In this document: positions 1 through 10,530 of the stretch, piece by piece
How positions within the stretch are numbered: position 1 is the first letter of the stretch
Layout: every line of letters starts with the position of its first letter
DNA from: Pezizomycotina sp. ARF18
Lineage: Eukaryota; Ascomycota
Assembly (NCBI GenBank): GCA_002224055.1
Contig: AZLU01000127.1
Location: forward strand, 42,727 to 106,726
Length of the DNA: 64,000 nucleotides
Direction of reading: 5' to 3'
The notes under the pieces: model-generated
Told to the model about the DNA's origin: nothing
What the model saw: only the letters and a program-made list of their open reading frames with translations
Database searches by the model: none
Position numbers and translations under genes: made by a program

Positions 1-1976
1 TATCCAGTATATCCCGCGGGTCCCGGAGCGATCATCGTCGTCCATTCGCTCGCGCCTTCCTCTAATTACTACTGCTTCCGCAAGCTGTTCCACTGTTAGC
101 GGTCGGAATGCCAGCGTTAACCACCGCGACGCACGGATGGCGGGGGTTCGTCTCTTCGCGTATCCGAGGAGGAGAGCGGCTTCGTATGTATCGTCTAGTG
201 TCCTTCGTAGGTCCTTTAGCTGCGCTAGGATCTGTTTTGATGTTCTGCAGCTACGGATGCTGTCCAGCTGCATTTCACCACCGGAACATGCCCTTGGCTC
301 CTTTACCAGTGTGTCGAGATCTCTTCTTTAACATGCGGTTTTTAAACCGCGGAGTCGGGGGTCGGAGGCTATGAGTCAACGACGTAGATGCGAACGTCGT
401 GGTCGACCGCGCTTCTTTCTTATGGAGATGGTTACGAACTCTTCTTTGGATAAGCGGTCTTCGATGGACGCGTCCCGCCGGCCCGTGGCGAGGAACTGAC
501 GGAGCAGGAGGAGTAGTTCTTCAGCAGGATATAAAGTCCATTAATTCATCGCTTCGGTGCACTCGTCTAGCGCGTCGAACGTTTATAAACGTTCGACCGA
601 AGTCCTGCATCATGCTACCAGGGCGGCTCGGAGGTCGCCCATGGTTATATACGCTTGGCGTCCGTACTTCTCGTACAGCTCCTCGATTTCCCTCGGAGTT
701 CCCCCGGAAGTAAATCGGCGAACTGCCGTAGGAGAGACCTTATCATGTTTTCCTACGGTTCTCTCTTTGCGGGTCTTTGAAGTCGAAGTAGAAGTATGCT
801 AGGTTGAAGTACTTCGTGAATTTGCGGGCGCTGGGAGCAGAAGTTTTGGATTTCGGAGATTATGGAGGACATTAGGACGGTTTTACCGGCGCCGGCTATA
901 GAGGAAAATAATCAATCAGTCTTATCTCTCGATATAACAGTTTTCCAAGTGAGGCAATGAACATACGTATGCCGTGAACCACATGAAGACTCTTCGTCTT
1001 CCTAGTGAGTCTGGAAGACGTCACTCCGTAAGAACCATTCCCAGTACCCGGCCCACAGCGAGCGCGCAGCCCTGTGATTCGCTTCGCGTCGACCGTCGAA
1101 ACCACTTGAGAACCCCCGACCGGAAGAGTCCTTCCTGTCAAGCTCGAATTTCCTCCTCCATTCGGCGTTTTCTTGTCCTTCCTGCTCGATTTCGCTGGAT
1201 GTTGTGCATGTTCCGTACCGGATATTGTGCGTATCGCGGACGATGTTTGTCATGTCGTTGGAGAACGTCTGACTCGTCGAGCAATGTCCTGATCCACCGT
1301 TAGCCTCCATTTTTTACGCCATTTACAGAAAGGGTGAGTAAGTATAAGGATTATTACATCTGATCCGCCGTCATCGCAATGTGAACAGGTTCTCAAACGC
1401 TCCATCTTCTCCACACACTCCATCGTCTCCTTCTCCCGGCCACATTAAGCTATTCGCAAACGTGATCTTCGCCACGCCTAGCTTTCCCACGAGCGGTCTC
1501 CGGTAGTGCATTCTTCGTCGCACCGGCTTTTAAACCGGTTCTCAAGCTTCGTCAGTAAATCCTCGCACGCGTTGAACGGCTTCGTCGGTACCGCTGCGGG
1601 CGCATTCCTACTACTTCCCGTGCTCTTCATCTTGCCCTTCCCTTCCCCATTAATAGCCGTCCGATACTCCTCCTCTTCTCCGTAGCTTCTTCGCATTGTT
1701 ATTCGCGGCGTCGATTTCTTGTTGCTCTCGAACTCCTGCCGGATCCGCGGAAGTAGGGTTATAACCCCGAGGCACACGATAGCGAGCGCGGACTCGGGAT
1801 TACCTCCGCCTCGTTTGAGGCCTTGTAGTACGCCCGAGAGCTGCGTTAACTCGGATAGTAGGCTTGGATTTCTCTTTGCGATTTTACGGAGGAGAGGTAG
1901 GAGTATGTGGCTGCGTTGACGGCGCCGGCGAGCTGGATTAGCCCGCGATCGCGGAGGCGGCGCCGATTGCTTCCAT
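1..1976 (-). pseudogene. NACHT-type NLR (STAND) gene, broken, cut by left edge
   Basis: Read downward from 1,976, the minus strand gives the parts of a fungal NLR in their normal order but in changing frames. The start reads MEAIGAASAIAG, then LIQLAGAVNAATYSYLSSV and LLSELTQLSGVLQGLK, which matches the N-terminal domain common in fungal NACHT/ankyrin proteins. A GTGxW-like linker lies near 1,050-1,030. A P-loop IAGAGKTVLMSSI lies at about 898-860, AYFYFDFKDPQREN near 810-765, and FDALDECTEA (Walker B region) near 579-551. The winged-helix part follows: GMFRW near 290, TLDDTYEAALLLGYA near 190, FRPLTVEQLAEAV near 110-75. Such proteins are cytosolic switches for non-self recognition and cell death. 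There are several frame changes and in-frame stops. The C-terminal repeat domain would lie outside the window. The family call is firm from motif order; which NLR subclass it is remains unknown. Confidence 0.8.
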
Positions 1977-3735
1977 AGTGCAAGGGATTTGATTCGCCCG
2001 TACGACGTCAATGATAGAATGAGTGGTGAAGCCAACTGGAAAGAGCGAAGGGTTATTTGGAGGGGCCGTTGAGGGATATGAACAGATTGCCGAGTTTTTC
2101 AAAGAGTCAAAGGTGTCATGCGGTCGTTAGTCATAAATCAGATAGTAACGAATCGAAAACACAACGCTAGAGAACATGCACACCAAAGGAATTGTAAAGA
2201 ACGAATCGTGAGCGTTAGATATATATAAGCTGTAAAAATGATGATTGATATATGAATCCTGATGGCGTCCTGCGTAAAGAGAGGTAAGAAGTTTGTGAGG
2301 TTTACGAGAAGTAAGCTTTGGTGGATTGCTTGGATTATAAATCTCGACGGCAAAAACTTGTGTTACTCAGAGACATATCCAACGGGCGGAGTTAAAGGAA
2401 AAAATTACTTCCTTCTTGTGGCTGTGCTGAGCTCAGCGATTCAACGATCACCATGGGGCTCTAACGGCTAACTCCGCCTTGGCTTTCGAGAAAGACGTAA
2501 GCGAGAGCAAAACCGTTCCTAGTATATGAATATATTTAAGCTATGAGCTATATCGTATTACGAGGATACGATGAGACTATAGTTCGCAACTAACATCATG
2601 ATTAGCAATAATAATCATGAGCATACTTTTATATACCTAGGAATCAGAGTCCCTTCCCGCTCTGCTCGGAGCTCATTGTCTTGGAAGAGAGCCCTGGAGC
2701 TATACTTATCGCCGATTCCTGCGCTAGCTTTTTAGGGGAGCGCTATAATATAAGTCATTCGTTTAGAAATGGTTGCAGATCTCCGATATTCTCATAATCG
2801 TGTCCTAAAACATCGAGGAATCTGAACATCACAAAGACCAAGTTCGGGTATTTCAGTCGCTGGCCTATGAATATTTGCATTGATTTACAACTATAAGAAA
2901 TTGAAACGGCCTTTTTTTACGGCAGGTGAGAGGAAGACTATGAGGGAATAACTGCAATGAATTCTAAGGAGGGATACTATTCAAGTTTCAACTAGTAAGG
3001 TCCATGTTCATAATATTTCGTGTTCATTCCGGATACCTTGGACCAGTACGCTTTAATCTACTAGTAGATTTTAGATGAGTAACGAGTGTAAATACTGGTC
3101 TCTAGAGCTCCGCATGATGCTTAAAACAGCAAGTAACCCTACGAAAGAGGCATTATATCATGTAAATCTACGCGAAGGTTTAATATTTGTTGATTAAACG
3201 TTGTTCCAGAATATTTCCTAAATTGTCGTTTCAAGAATTATGGAATCTAATATAATGTAAACTAGAAAGAATATGGAAGCTGTTGAGAAGTGTTTCCTGG
3301 TGATAGAAGAACACAAGAAACAAACGTCGTATAAACAAATTCTATATACTTCATAAGTCTCTTGAAGCGTGATGATACTAGTTGCGCAGAGCAAAGAAAA
3401 ATACCGATCGCTCTGTGTAATTTAAATCGATTTAGGTGCATTAAAACGCAGATCTTCAACTTGTGCGACTTTGAAGACGGTGCATTTTACTTCACGAAAA
3501 ACAATTTCCATGCATCATAAACAATTTTGTCTGTATATCGTGGATGCTAAGATGTTGAAGATGTTGGACTTTGTGAATTAGTCGAAGTTTTTGTTTATAA
3601 AGACGAGATATCTAGCCACTGTCGACTGATCTAATTACCACAACTCACTACACTATCCCACAGCAAGGACGAGAAAAAACATCTTTCAGCAGACCTCAAC
3701 AATTCTTCCCCATCCACTATAATACTCTCATAACA
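1977..3735. other. Intergenic stretch, no supported gene
   Basis: No reading frame here shows recognisable motifs, a credible start with splice sites, or family similarity. The part from about 2,500 to 3,650 is AT-rich with many TA steps. The last 120 bases are pyrimidine-rich with CCACTATAATACTC just before the ATG at 3,736, and look like the promoter and leader of the next gene. Confidence 0.5.
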
Positions 3736-4495
3736 ATGAAGACAAATTTCGCTCTGATCGCAGGAGCCCTCTCCTCCACCGCCATCAGCGCCGTCAGCGC
3801 CAAAACCACGACTGGATCACCGTCCACGACAAATTTTCCCTCCGCACCCTCCAAAAGATCACCGACAAGATCCGCCACCACAAGTACATCAACGAAGACT
3901 ACAACAAGGAAATGAAAGGCTCCGGCTGCCCACCCTTGAAAACGGCCGAGATCTCCCTCCTATATGCGCAAGGCGAGAACGGTCGATACCGCTACATGTC
4001 TGAGACCACGAGCAAGGCTACCTGGTGGAGTCACCCCATGAACACCACCCGCGACCTCAACCAGATTGAGTACTACTTCGTCGTTGAGGGCGGTAAGTGC
4101 GGAATCGTCGAGGTGTTCAAGCAGGAAGGCCGCGCGACTATTCCGTACGAGTTCTGGATGTCGCCGAGGGAGATTGTAGGTTGCAAAGGGTGTAAACCTA
4201 TTCCTGAAAGTTACCTGGACGGTTTCATGGACGCGGACGATGCGCTGGAGAAGGGAGTGGTGGCGTACGAACCGCTTGAAGGGATTTCATGAGATGAAAT
4301 TCTTTTGGGATGGGAGAAGCAGCAGCCGACTTATGTGTTTGCGGGATTGGATATGGAGCTAAGAGGCGGCCGTCTGGAGAAAATCCGTGACCTTTAGCCT
4401 TTATAGGAACTCGCAGGTTTATGTCCATGTTGGCGCTGAGGATGGGGAGGTTGAGGTTACTGGTCGGGCGCTAAGCAGAACTAGTCGTTGGATTT
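3736..4495 (+). pseudogene. Small secreted protein, apparently broken
   Basis: The ATG at 3,736 sits in a good context (ATAACAATG) and opens a clear signal peptide, MKTNFALIAGALSSTAISA, likely cut after the AVSA motif. The mature part continues as NHDWITVHDKFSLRT, KGSGCPPLKTAEISLLYAQ, YYFVVEGGKCGIVEVFKQ and VGCKGCKPIPESYLDGF, with four cysteines, up to a stop at 4,292. Signal peptide and mature part do not share one frame, and coding-like sequence (SLYRNSQVYVHVGAEDG) goes on to about 4,495. I therefore treat it as a fossil with roughly two breaks. I do not recognise the family. The size, secretion signal and cysteines fit a fungal effector-type protein. That role is inference. Confidence 0.55.
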
Positions 4496-4907
4496 AACCT
4501 GACGGGATTCGACGACATATAACTGGCAGACCACACATAGGACGACACAATGCTTCTTTAACTTTCATTTTTCTACATTTAATATTTTATAGAATTTAAT
4601 AGATAGACAGTGTCCATATTTTTTTAATTAGATTGTTATTAGATTTTCGTTAAAACTTTCCGACTTGGGAAATCACGTCTTTTGATCACTTCTCTACGAT
4701 TCGCGGACTCGCGTTCATTTATAGGCCTTTCCGCGGGTCTGGGCACAGGGCTTTCGCTTCTTCAAGACACACTCCTAGAAGAAAATCCTAGTTCGAGTCG
4801 TAAAGGTCCCGGCAAACTTGAACAGTCTATCGGAGTTTATAACAAAAACGATTATCAGATTCTCAAACGTCTCGCGCGTTCTTGTAGGCTAATACGGTCA
4901 TTATAAC

Positions 4908-6194
4908 CATGTCGCGAATCGGTTTAAGTGGCAGGCACGTTTACGCCAGAGAACCTGTATCGACGTCGCCAGGAAGCGAAACCGGAACTCAGCAACAGAC
5001 GAAGATGGGAGGAGCAGAGACCCACCATGGACCTTCATAAATCACATCAGCTCAAGGATCTAATGGAAATAATGAAGGCGAAAGGGTTTATAGCTAGGTA
5101 TGAAGTCTGTCCATGAAGCCCAAGCGGAAGTGAGTTGAAGATAGTACGCAAAAGCAGCTGAACAACGTGGGTGTACAGCGAGTCGCAATACAAATATCAT
5201 CTGAAAAAATGGATGGCGATAGGAAGTATATAAGTTTACCAATAAGCAATTCACGCATATCGTCCCAAAGATCCATGTCGGCTCAGGCAGGGGAAAAAGG
5301 CCGCAGTTCGCTTAATGGTAGAAAGATCCCGTCACGCAACATGGAGAGGATCCTTGAAAGGAATCGCGACACGATAGAACAGCTTGTCGAGAACATTGAG
5401 AGCGTCGAGATCAGCAATTCGGATAAGGGCGAAGGTAGCCTGAGATAGATTGCTACGATAATGCTACGGATAGCGATATCCTGAGCTGTGAGTTGTGGTC
5501 TTTAAACTCACAGTGGCCTATATAATGTAATACTAAACCTTAAATATCGATGCTTGTAGTGTCAACGATCCAAGCCCGACGATTATCGACTCGTCGTATA
5601 TCGGGTACACATCGAGTACCGCCCAAGGTATCCGTAAATTGTTGAAAGGAGGTAAAGAAGTGGATATGAGTGGTCGAGACTGATCTCAGCTCAGACTGGG
5701 AGTTCGTGATAAAGAGTATTTTAGAATTGGGTCGCGAGAGTTCGAATACTTCCACGTCCCATAGCGTTCTGGAGTTTAATCCCGAAATGATATCGGACCA
5801 AAAGACAGGCAGGAAGAGGCTGCTAACCAGATCCGACCCTATTGCCCAATATCCTTCTCCATTCTTTGATCAAAAGCAGTCCGCAAAAGTGGAAGAGGAG
5901 ATCCTCAAAGAGAAGATCCTCAATTTCCTGACACAAAAAGGCCACACGCACCAGCTCTATAGTCGCCTGATTGACGCATACGATTGTCCTCGACGATGTG
6001 GGCAATTGAGTGCCGAATCTGGAGAGAAATTTCGGCCCGTTTGGGTGTTGGGATGGGCGTGGTGCATTAGGAGAGGAAAGTACTGGAATCAATGGCTTGA
6101 ACGGCTAGAGAATCCCGAGCAGGTCTTCAGGTGCGAACACGATGTTCTTACATTGAAGTCGGATGGGCCCGTCATTTTCAAGGTAACCGCTTGA
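4908..6194 (+). pseudogene. Clr5-domain protein, frame-disrupted
   Basis: The peptide WEEQRPTMDLHKSHQLKDL followed by MEIMKAKGFIA (about 5,010-5,095) matches the start of the fungal Clr5 domain. An intron of 81 nt (5,098-5,178; GTATGA donor, GCTGAAC branch, TACAG acceptor) joins it in frame to SESQYKYHLKKWMAI, the end of that domain. The domain therefore confirms the splice. After this the frame changes, and SSLNGRKIPSRNMERIL (to 5,448) follows, as expected downstream of Clr5. A second open stretch at 5,670-6,194 (EEILKEKILNFLTQKGHTHQ, WVLGWAWCIRRGKYWNQWL) may be the C-terminal part. Clr5 domains occur in putative nuclear regulatory proteins of filamentous fungi; the molecular role is poorly known. 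The start at 4,908 is uncertain, because it too must change frame to reach the domain. Confidence 0.55.
5098..5178 (+). other. Spliceosomal intron in the Clr5-domain gene
   Basis: GTATGA donor, GCTGAAC branch-like site and TACAG acceptor bound 81 nt. Removing it fuses two halves of a Clr5 domain in frame (phase 2). The reading-through frame instead hits a stop soon after the donor. Confidence 0.7.
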
Positions 6195-7159
6195 CATGCG
6201 GTGCTGGGGCCGAGGGGTTGCCAGTGGAGTATGAAGAAAAGCACCTCAGCGCCACCTTCTTACATGCCATGGAGTCGCACTTGTAAGACGCCAGCAGGGC
6301 GGGGAAGAAAGTTCTTACGTGGAGAAGAATAACGACTTGGAGCAGCCGGCCTTTTTGTACGCAGCATGATGGATGTACGACAGGTCCTCTTGATTTGTGT
6401 TTGAAATTGGAACTCCTATATTTACATATTATTTGCTGCTGGATATGCATATTGCCTCACAAGCATCTCTTAGTGGGCCTTTATCTTCTTAACTAAGAGA
6501 AGAATATATATCATGCGCTCTCATTCTCAGGCTTATAGCTTATTTTCAAGAGCCTTTTCTCTGTTAGTTACTAGCCTACTTGTAATCTTATAACCGTTAA
6601 CTAGAGCTAGTCTCTACTTTAATATTTAAATATTTTTAACAATCGTATTACTAAGCCAGCAAAAATTTGCTTAATCCTATGGCTACAAGATCGGATACAA
6701 TACATACGAAAGACCGTATTCAAGTCGTAATGATCTAATAGAGAAAGGTAATTGACTTACTGCGAGATACAGTGCACGGTTATTGACTCGTGGAGAGAGC
6801 TTGAATGGAATTCGATATGTAAGTGATTCTTCTAAACAAGCATAGTTGGCCCTGAGTAGAGAACGGAACAATACCGTGTGCTAACGATGGATCGCGTGGA
6901 GTTGTCGGCATGTTTGTATCGCGTTTTTCATATTCAAACAGTACTAATATGATGCCCGAGATCGGATATTTTCTTCCGCCTCTCCCCGCAGATCTGATGT
7001 CACAACAAGACGTCGCACAAAACCTCATCCGCAAGCAAAAGATACTATTCTTCTCATAATTCAAATTCGGGTATACATTAAGGAGCTATTTGTTCTAAGC
7101 TCCCCGAAGCTCCTGATCCAGAAAAAGATCTTTTGTGCCCGTTACTCATTAACCTTAAG
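6195..7159. other. AT-rich intergenic stretch
   Basis: I see no supported gene. Short open frames on the minus strand (6,178-6,450; 6,683-7,064) have no recognisable motifs. The region 6,450-6,680 is strongly AT-rich. The sequence directly before 7,160 is probably the promoter of the next gene. Confidence 0.45.
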
Positions 7160-8408
7160 ATGACCGTTCTCATACGCTCAGTACTCAGAACTAGTAATAA
7201 ACCACTGAAGAATTACTTTGCTCGGATTAACCTATCAAGACCTATATCATTATCAATGGCGCTTAATCCTAAGAGCACAAAACACGAGACGGGCGTCGCT
7301 ACGAGCGCGCTAGCAGCCTCGGACCTTAGGACCAAAGCGGGCGATATTGTTCCGCGCATCGGCCTAGGCACCTGGCAGATGGACCTCGAAAAGGCACCTA
7401 ACCTTGTCTATGAGGCTATCAAGACTGGATACAGGCACATTGACTGCGTCGCCCAGTACGGAAACGAGGCTCAGGTCGGAAAAGGGATAAACAGGGCGTT
7501 GCAAGAAGGTTTGGCGAAGAGGGAGGATCTGTGGATTACGTCGAAGCTGTGGAATGATCGGTTGTGCTCAATCCTGATAAGTTTTTAAATGAAGAATATG
7601 GTCTAACGCAAGGTACTTCTGAAGACACCGCAAGGAGCTCGTAAAAGGCGGCCTCAAAAAGGCGCTAAAAGACTTGAACACACCTTATCTCGACCTGTAT
7701 TTAATGCACTAGCCTGCCTCTTTGTTCCAAAGGACAGCGACGTCGCTCAAGATACTGAAACCAAAGACAGCAGCCGTCCACCCTCGGAAATCGAAGACGT
7801 TATCACCAGGAAGGTTTCATCCGGCCCTCCGATCGACAGCACGGACTTTGTTGATACTTACCTTGCGATGGAGCCGCTCATGACTCCGGGTTGACGCGGT
7901 ACATCGGTATTAGCAACTTCAACCCTTCGGAGCTTACGGAGCTGCTAGATAATTGCGATATCAGGCCCGCGGTCCACCAATTCGAAGCGCATCCATATTT
8001 GCCGCAGAAGGGATCCTGCAGCAGCATGATGACCTTGGTATCGTCGTTACGGCTTACTCGCCGTTGGGGAACGTGAATGAATCGTACGATAGCGATGAGG
8101 AAGGGCAGGAAGCGCCGGTACCACTTATAGAGCACGAAACGGTGAGAGCGTTGCGAAGAAGGTTAGAACTACGCAATCACAGGTGTTGCTGAAGTGGGGC
8201 ATGGTGAAGGGACGCTAGTTATATGCAAGAGCAATGATTCGGAGAGGATTAAGGAGAACCTGGGGGCTTTGGAGTGTGAGCTGTCGATGAAGATATCGCG
8301 GAGCTTGATAAGATCAGTGAGGAACGCTAAAGAGGTTCAACGACCCTGGGAAGAAATGGGCATCGACTTCTTCAAGGGATTGGAGGATTCTGGTAATGCT
8401 ATGCGTAG
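7160..8408 (+). pseudogene. Aldo-keto reductase, damaged
   Basis: The first exon gives a basic, possibly mitochondrial leader (MTVLIRSVLRTSNKPLKN) and then the AKR core: IVPRIGLGTWQMD, TGYRHIDCVAQYGNE and ITSKLWND. These supply three residues of the AKR tetrad (Asp in HID, Tyr in QYGNE, Lys in TSKLW); the fourth, His in LDLYLMH, is at about 7,708. Downstream are TRYIGISNFNPSELTELLD, VHQFEAHPYLPQ, IVVTAYSPLG, QVLLKWGMVKG and ELDKISEE. This is an NADPH-dependent carbonyl reductase of the Gcy1-like group. An intron lies near 7,571-7,612. Two tryptophan-like positions read as stops (one in LMH-stop-P), and the frame changes about five times, one near a TTT run at 7,720. It is either a recent pseudogene or badly sequenced. 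The family call is secure; the substrate is unknown. Confidence 0.8.
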
Positions 8409-8858
8409 AATATTTCAGCTTGTGGGAGCTCTTACGAGCTTCTTTTGTAGCGAATCTTGTTATCATAAAAAAGAACAAGCATAGCAAGCGTATATTACAG
8501 AGAATTCCTGAATTTCAAATATATCAGCTAGGGGTTTAAAGCCCGATGACGGTAAAAATAGCTCGCGATCTTATAAAGCTAAGTGCCGAAAGTTTACGAT
8601 AGTGGTCTGACCTAAGATTGGTTGGAGCCCGGGCCGGTACGATCACAGCCACGATAGCCTTGGCTCTCGGTAAATCAGCCTCGTCGCGTGAATCACAGGT
8701 TTTCGCGTGCTCGCTTCTTTATAAATTTACCACTAGTCTGGAAATCTACGATTATAAAATGCCTGTTCATATCCTCAGAGGTCTATAATTACAAAAACGC
8801 TCGAGAGGTTTACACGTTATATCTTTAAAACTTGGTGTCATATACTGCAAAGAAGACA
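8409..8858. other. Intergenic region upstream of F-box-like gene 1
   Basis: No gene is supported here. The last 60 bases before the ATG at 8,859 contain ATATCTTTAAAACTTGG and AAAGAAGACA and are presumably promoter and leader. Confidence 0.4.
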
Positions 8859-10530
8859 ATGCCGGAATACTTCGTCCCGTTTGAAATCCTCACTCAGGTA
8901 AGCTTCCTTATGGCTAGCTAGAGCTTCAGCCTTGGGTAATCTAACCTTCGGTCTGATTATCACTCCCTGATTGACTAAAATTTGCTACTTCAGATAATCG
9001 ACAATGTTTGTTACAGTGACCCAGATGACAGGCAAACGCTTGCTAGTCTTCGCCTGGCGTCGAGAACGATGTCTAATGTCGTCACGCCGCTCTTATTCTC
9101 GTCGATAAAGCTACATTTCACTCTGGATGCGTCAATACCCCAGATGGTAGGGCTTTCGCAATCACCGATGGCTAGTTTTGTACGCGAAATAATCCTAACG
9201 GGTACTTGCATGGTCCGATAGATAAGGGAAGAAGCATAACTTTGAGATAGTAGAGGTGCAGGATCCCGGTACGTCGAAATGAAAGATCTCCCATGTTTAT
9301 TCAAGCTACGAAGTAAGTATCAGCGATAATTGTCTAATGGTTCTTGAATCACGATGCACAATAGACTCAGAATTGGTCGAGGTTCAGCCGCGGACCTTCG
9401 GACGTCTAAGGATTCTAACGAAGACGAGACTGAAGTTCTAGGCTCAATATCGACGAGACTTCCTTTATGTCACTTTTCGCGGTCCGCTTTATGCCAGCTT
9501 TCTCAAAACTCGTTTCCGTCACCAGAGAAAAACTAACTGCCATTCGCTTCCATCGGAACCCGGCGGCCGACTGGCGGGATGAAGGTAACAGGATCACTGA
9601 AGCTGCATCGATAGTTGCCACCACGGCTGTCCTATCGGACTTCGACTTCCAGAACTGCACACGCTCGAGTTCAACCTCGCAACCTTCCGCAGCTTCGGAC
9701 GGGTTTACTGAAGACAGGATGAGCGCTGGCTACCCGCGCTACGGCGACAACCGCGTTCCCGGAAACAAAAGGTCGAGCGCAGACACGTCATCAACCCTGA
9801 GAAGCTTAAAGCGACGGTCAAACGGATATACCGCTTCGAGTTGGAATCCCTCGACCAGTCGCAGCATGATAACTACTCGATACTCGGCTTGGAGGCGATC
9901 AGGGAGTATTATACGGGATGGAACTCTACCGGTATGGAACAGTTGGTTTACAGGGGGCAGGTGGCGATATACCTCAGCCAATTCATACGGCCGACGGTAA
10001 ATAAACTTACCTACTTTGAACTACGGACGCGATTAAACCCGGGAAGGGAGTTGCAGGATGCGCTGAGAGACTTTGCACAGTTGAGGAATCTGGTGCTGAA
10101 AAATGTGGTATTGCGGGAGCCGGGCGCCAGAGCGATGGCGCATTACGGTGACGACTTTAGCCTTGAGAGTAACGATCAGCCGAACTCTAGACGGGTGCCG
10201 TGGTTCGTTATTTTTTCTGCAGTGCCGGGAAACGAACAAGGAGCTTGAAAGCTTCTTTTTCGATGGTTTGGATTATGCGAAAGACTACGGCCGAGCTGTA
10301 AGTGAGACGGTTGTGTCTGGCGAAATGAGGGCCGTTTCGTACTGCGTTCGACATCGGCGAGGGACCACATGGAGGTTTTGAGAGTGCGAGATATGGTCGT
10401 GGATAAGAAAGTCGGAAAGAATCTGTTAAAGGACTTAGACCGGTATAATTTCAGGATGCAGGAGAGAGTGAAAAATAGTGTGGGAGAATGGGCGATTTCG
10501 GCCACGAATGAGGGAGAGTTGAAACAGTAG
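8859..10530 (+). pseudogene. F-box-like/LRR protein 1, frame-disrupted
   Basis: Exon 1 (8,859-8,897, 39 nt) encodes MPEYFVPFEILTQ, the first F-box helix. A 96-nt intron (8,898-8,993, GTAAGC, TTGACTAA branch, CTTCAG) follows. Exon 2 begins IIDNVCYSDPDDRQTLASL, then RLASRTMSNVVTPLLFSSI, completing an F-box-like domain. Later parts, in other frames, are LEAIREYYTGWNSTGMEQL, LRDFAQLRNLVLKNVVL, RRVPWFVI and a tail DMVVDKKVGKNLLKDL. F-box proteins normally bind Skp1 and present substrates to an SCF ubiquitin ligase; the leucine-rich C-terminal part would bind the substrate. The RxxPWFVI block is shared with the paralogue at 44.4 kb. I see at least three frame changes. The F-box call rests on pattern, not on a search. 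Confidence 0.65.
8898..8993 (+). other. Intron 1 of F-box-like gene 1
   Basis: GTAAGC donor, branch-like TTGACTAA and CTACTTCAG acceptor. It splits the F-box-like domain after the first helix in phase 0, the same place as in the other family members here. Confidence 0.8.
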
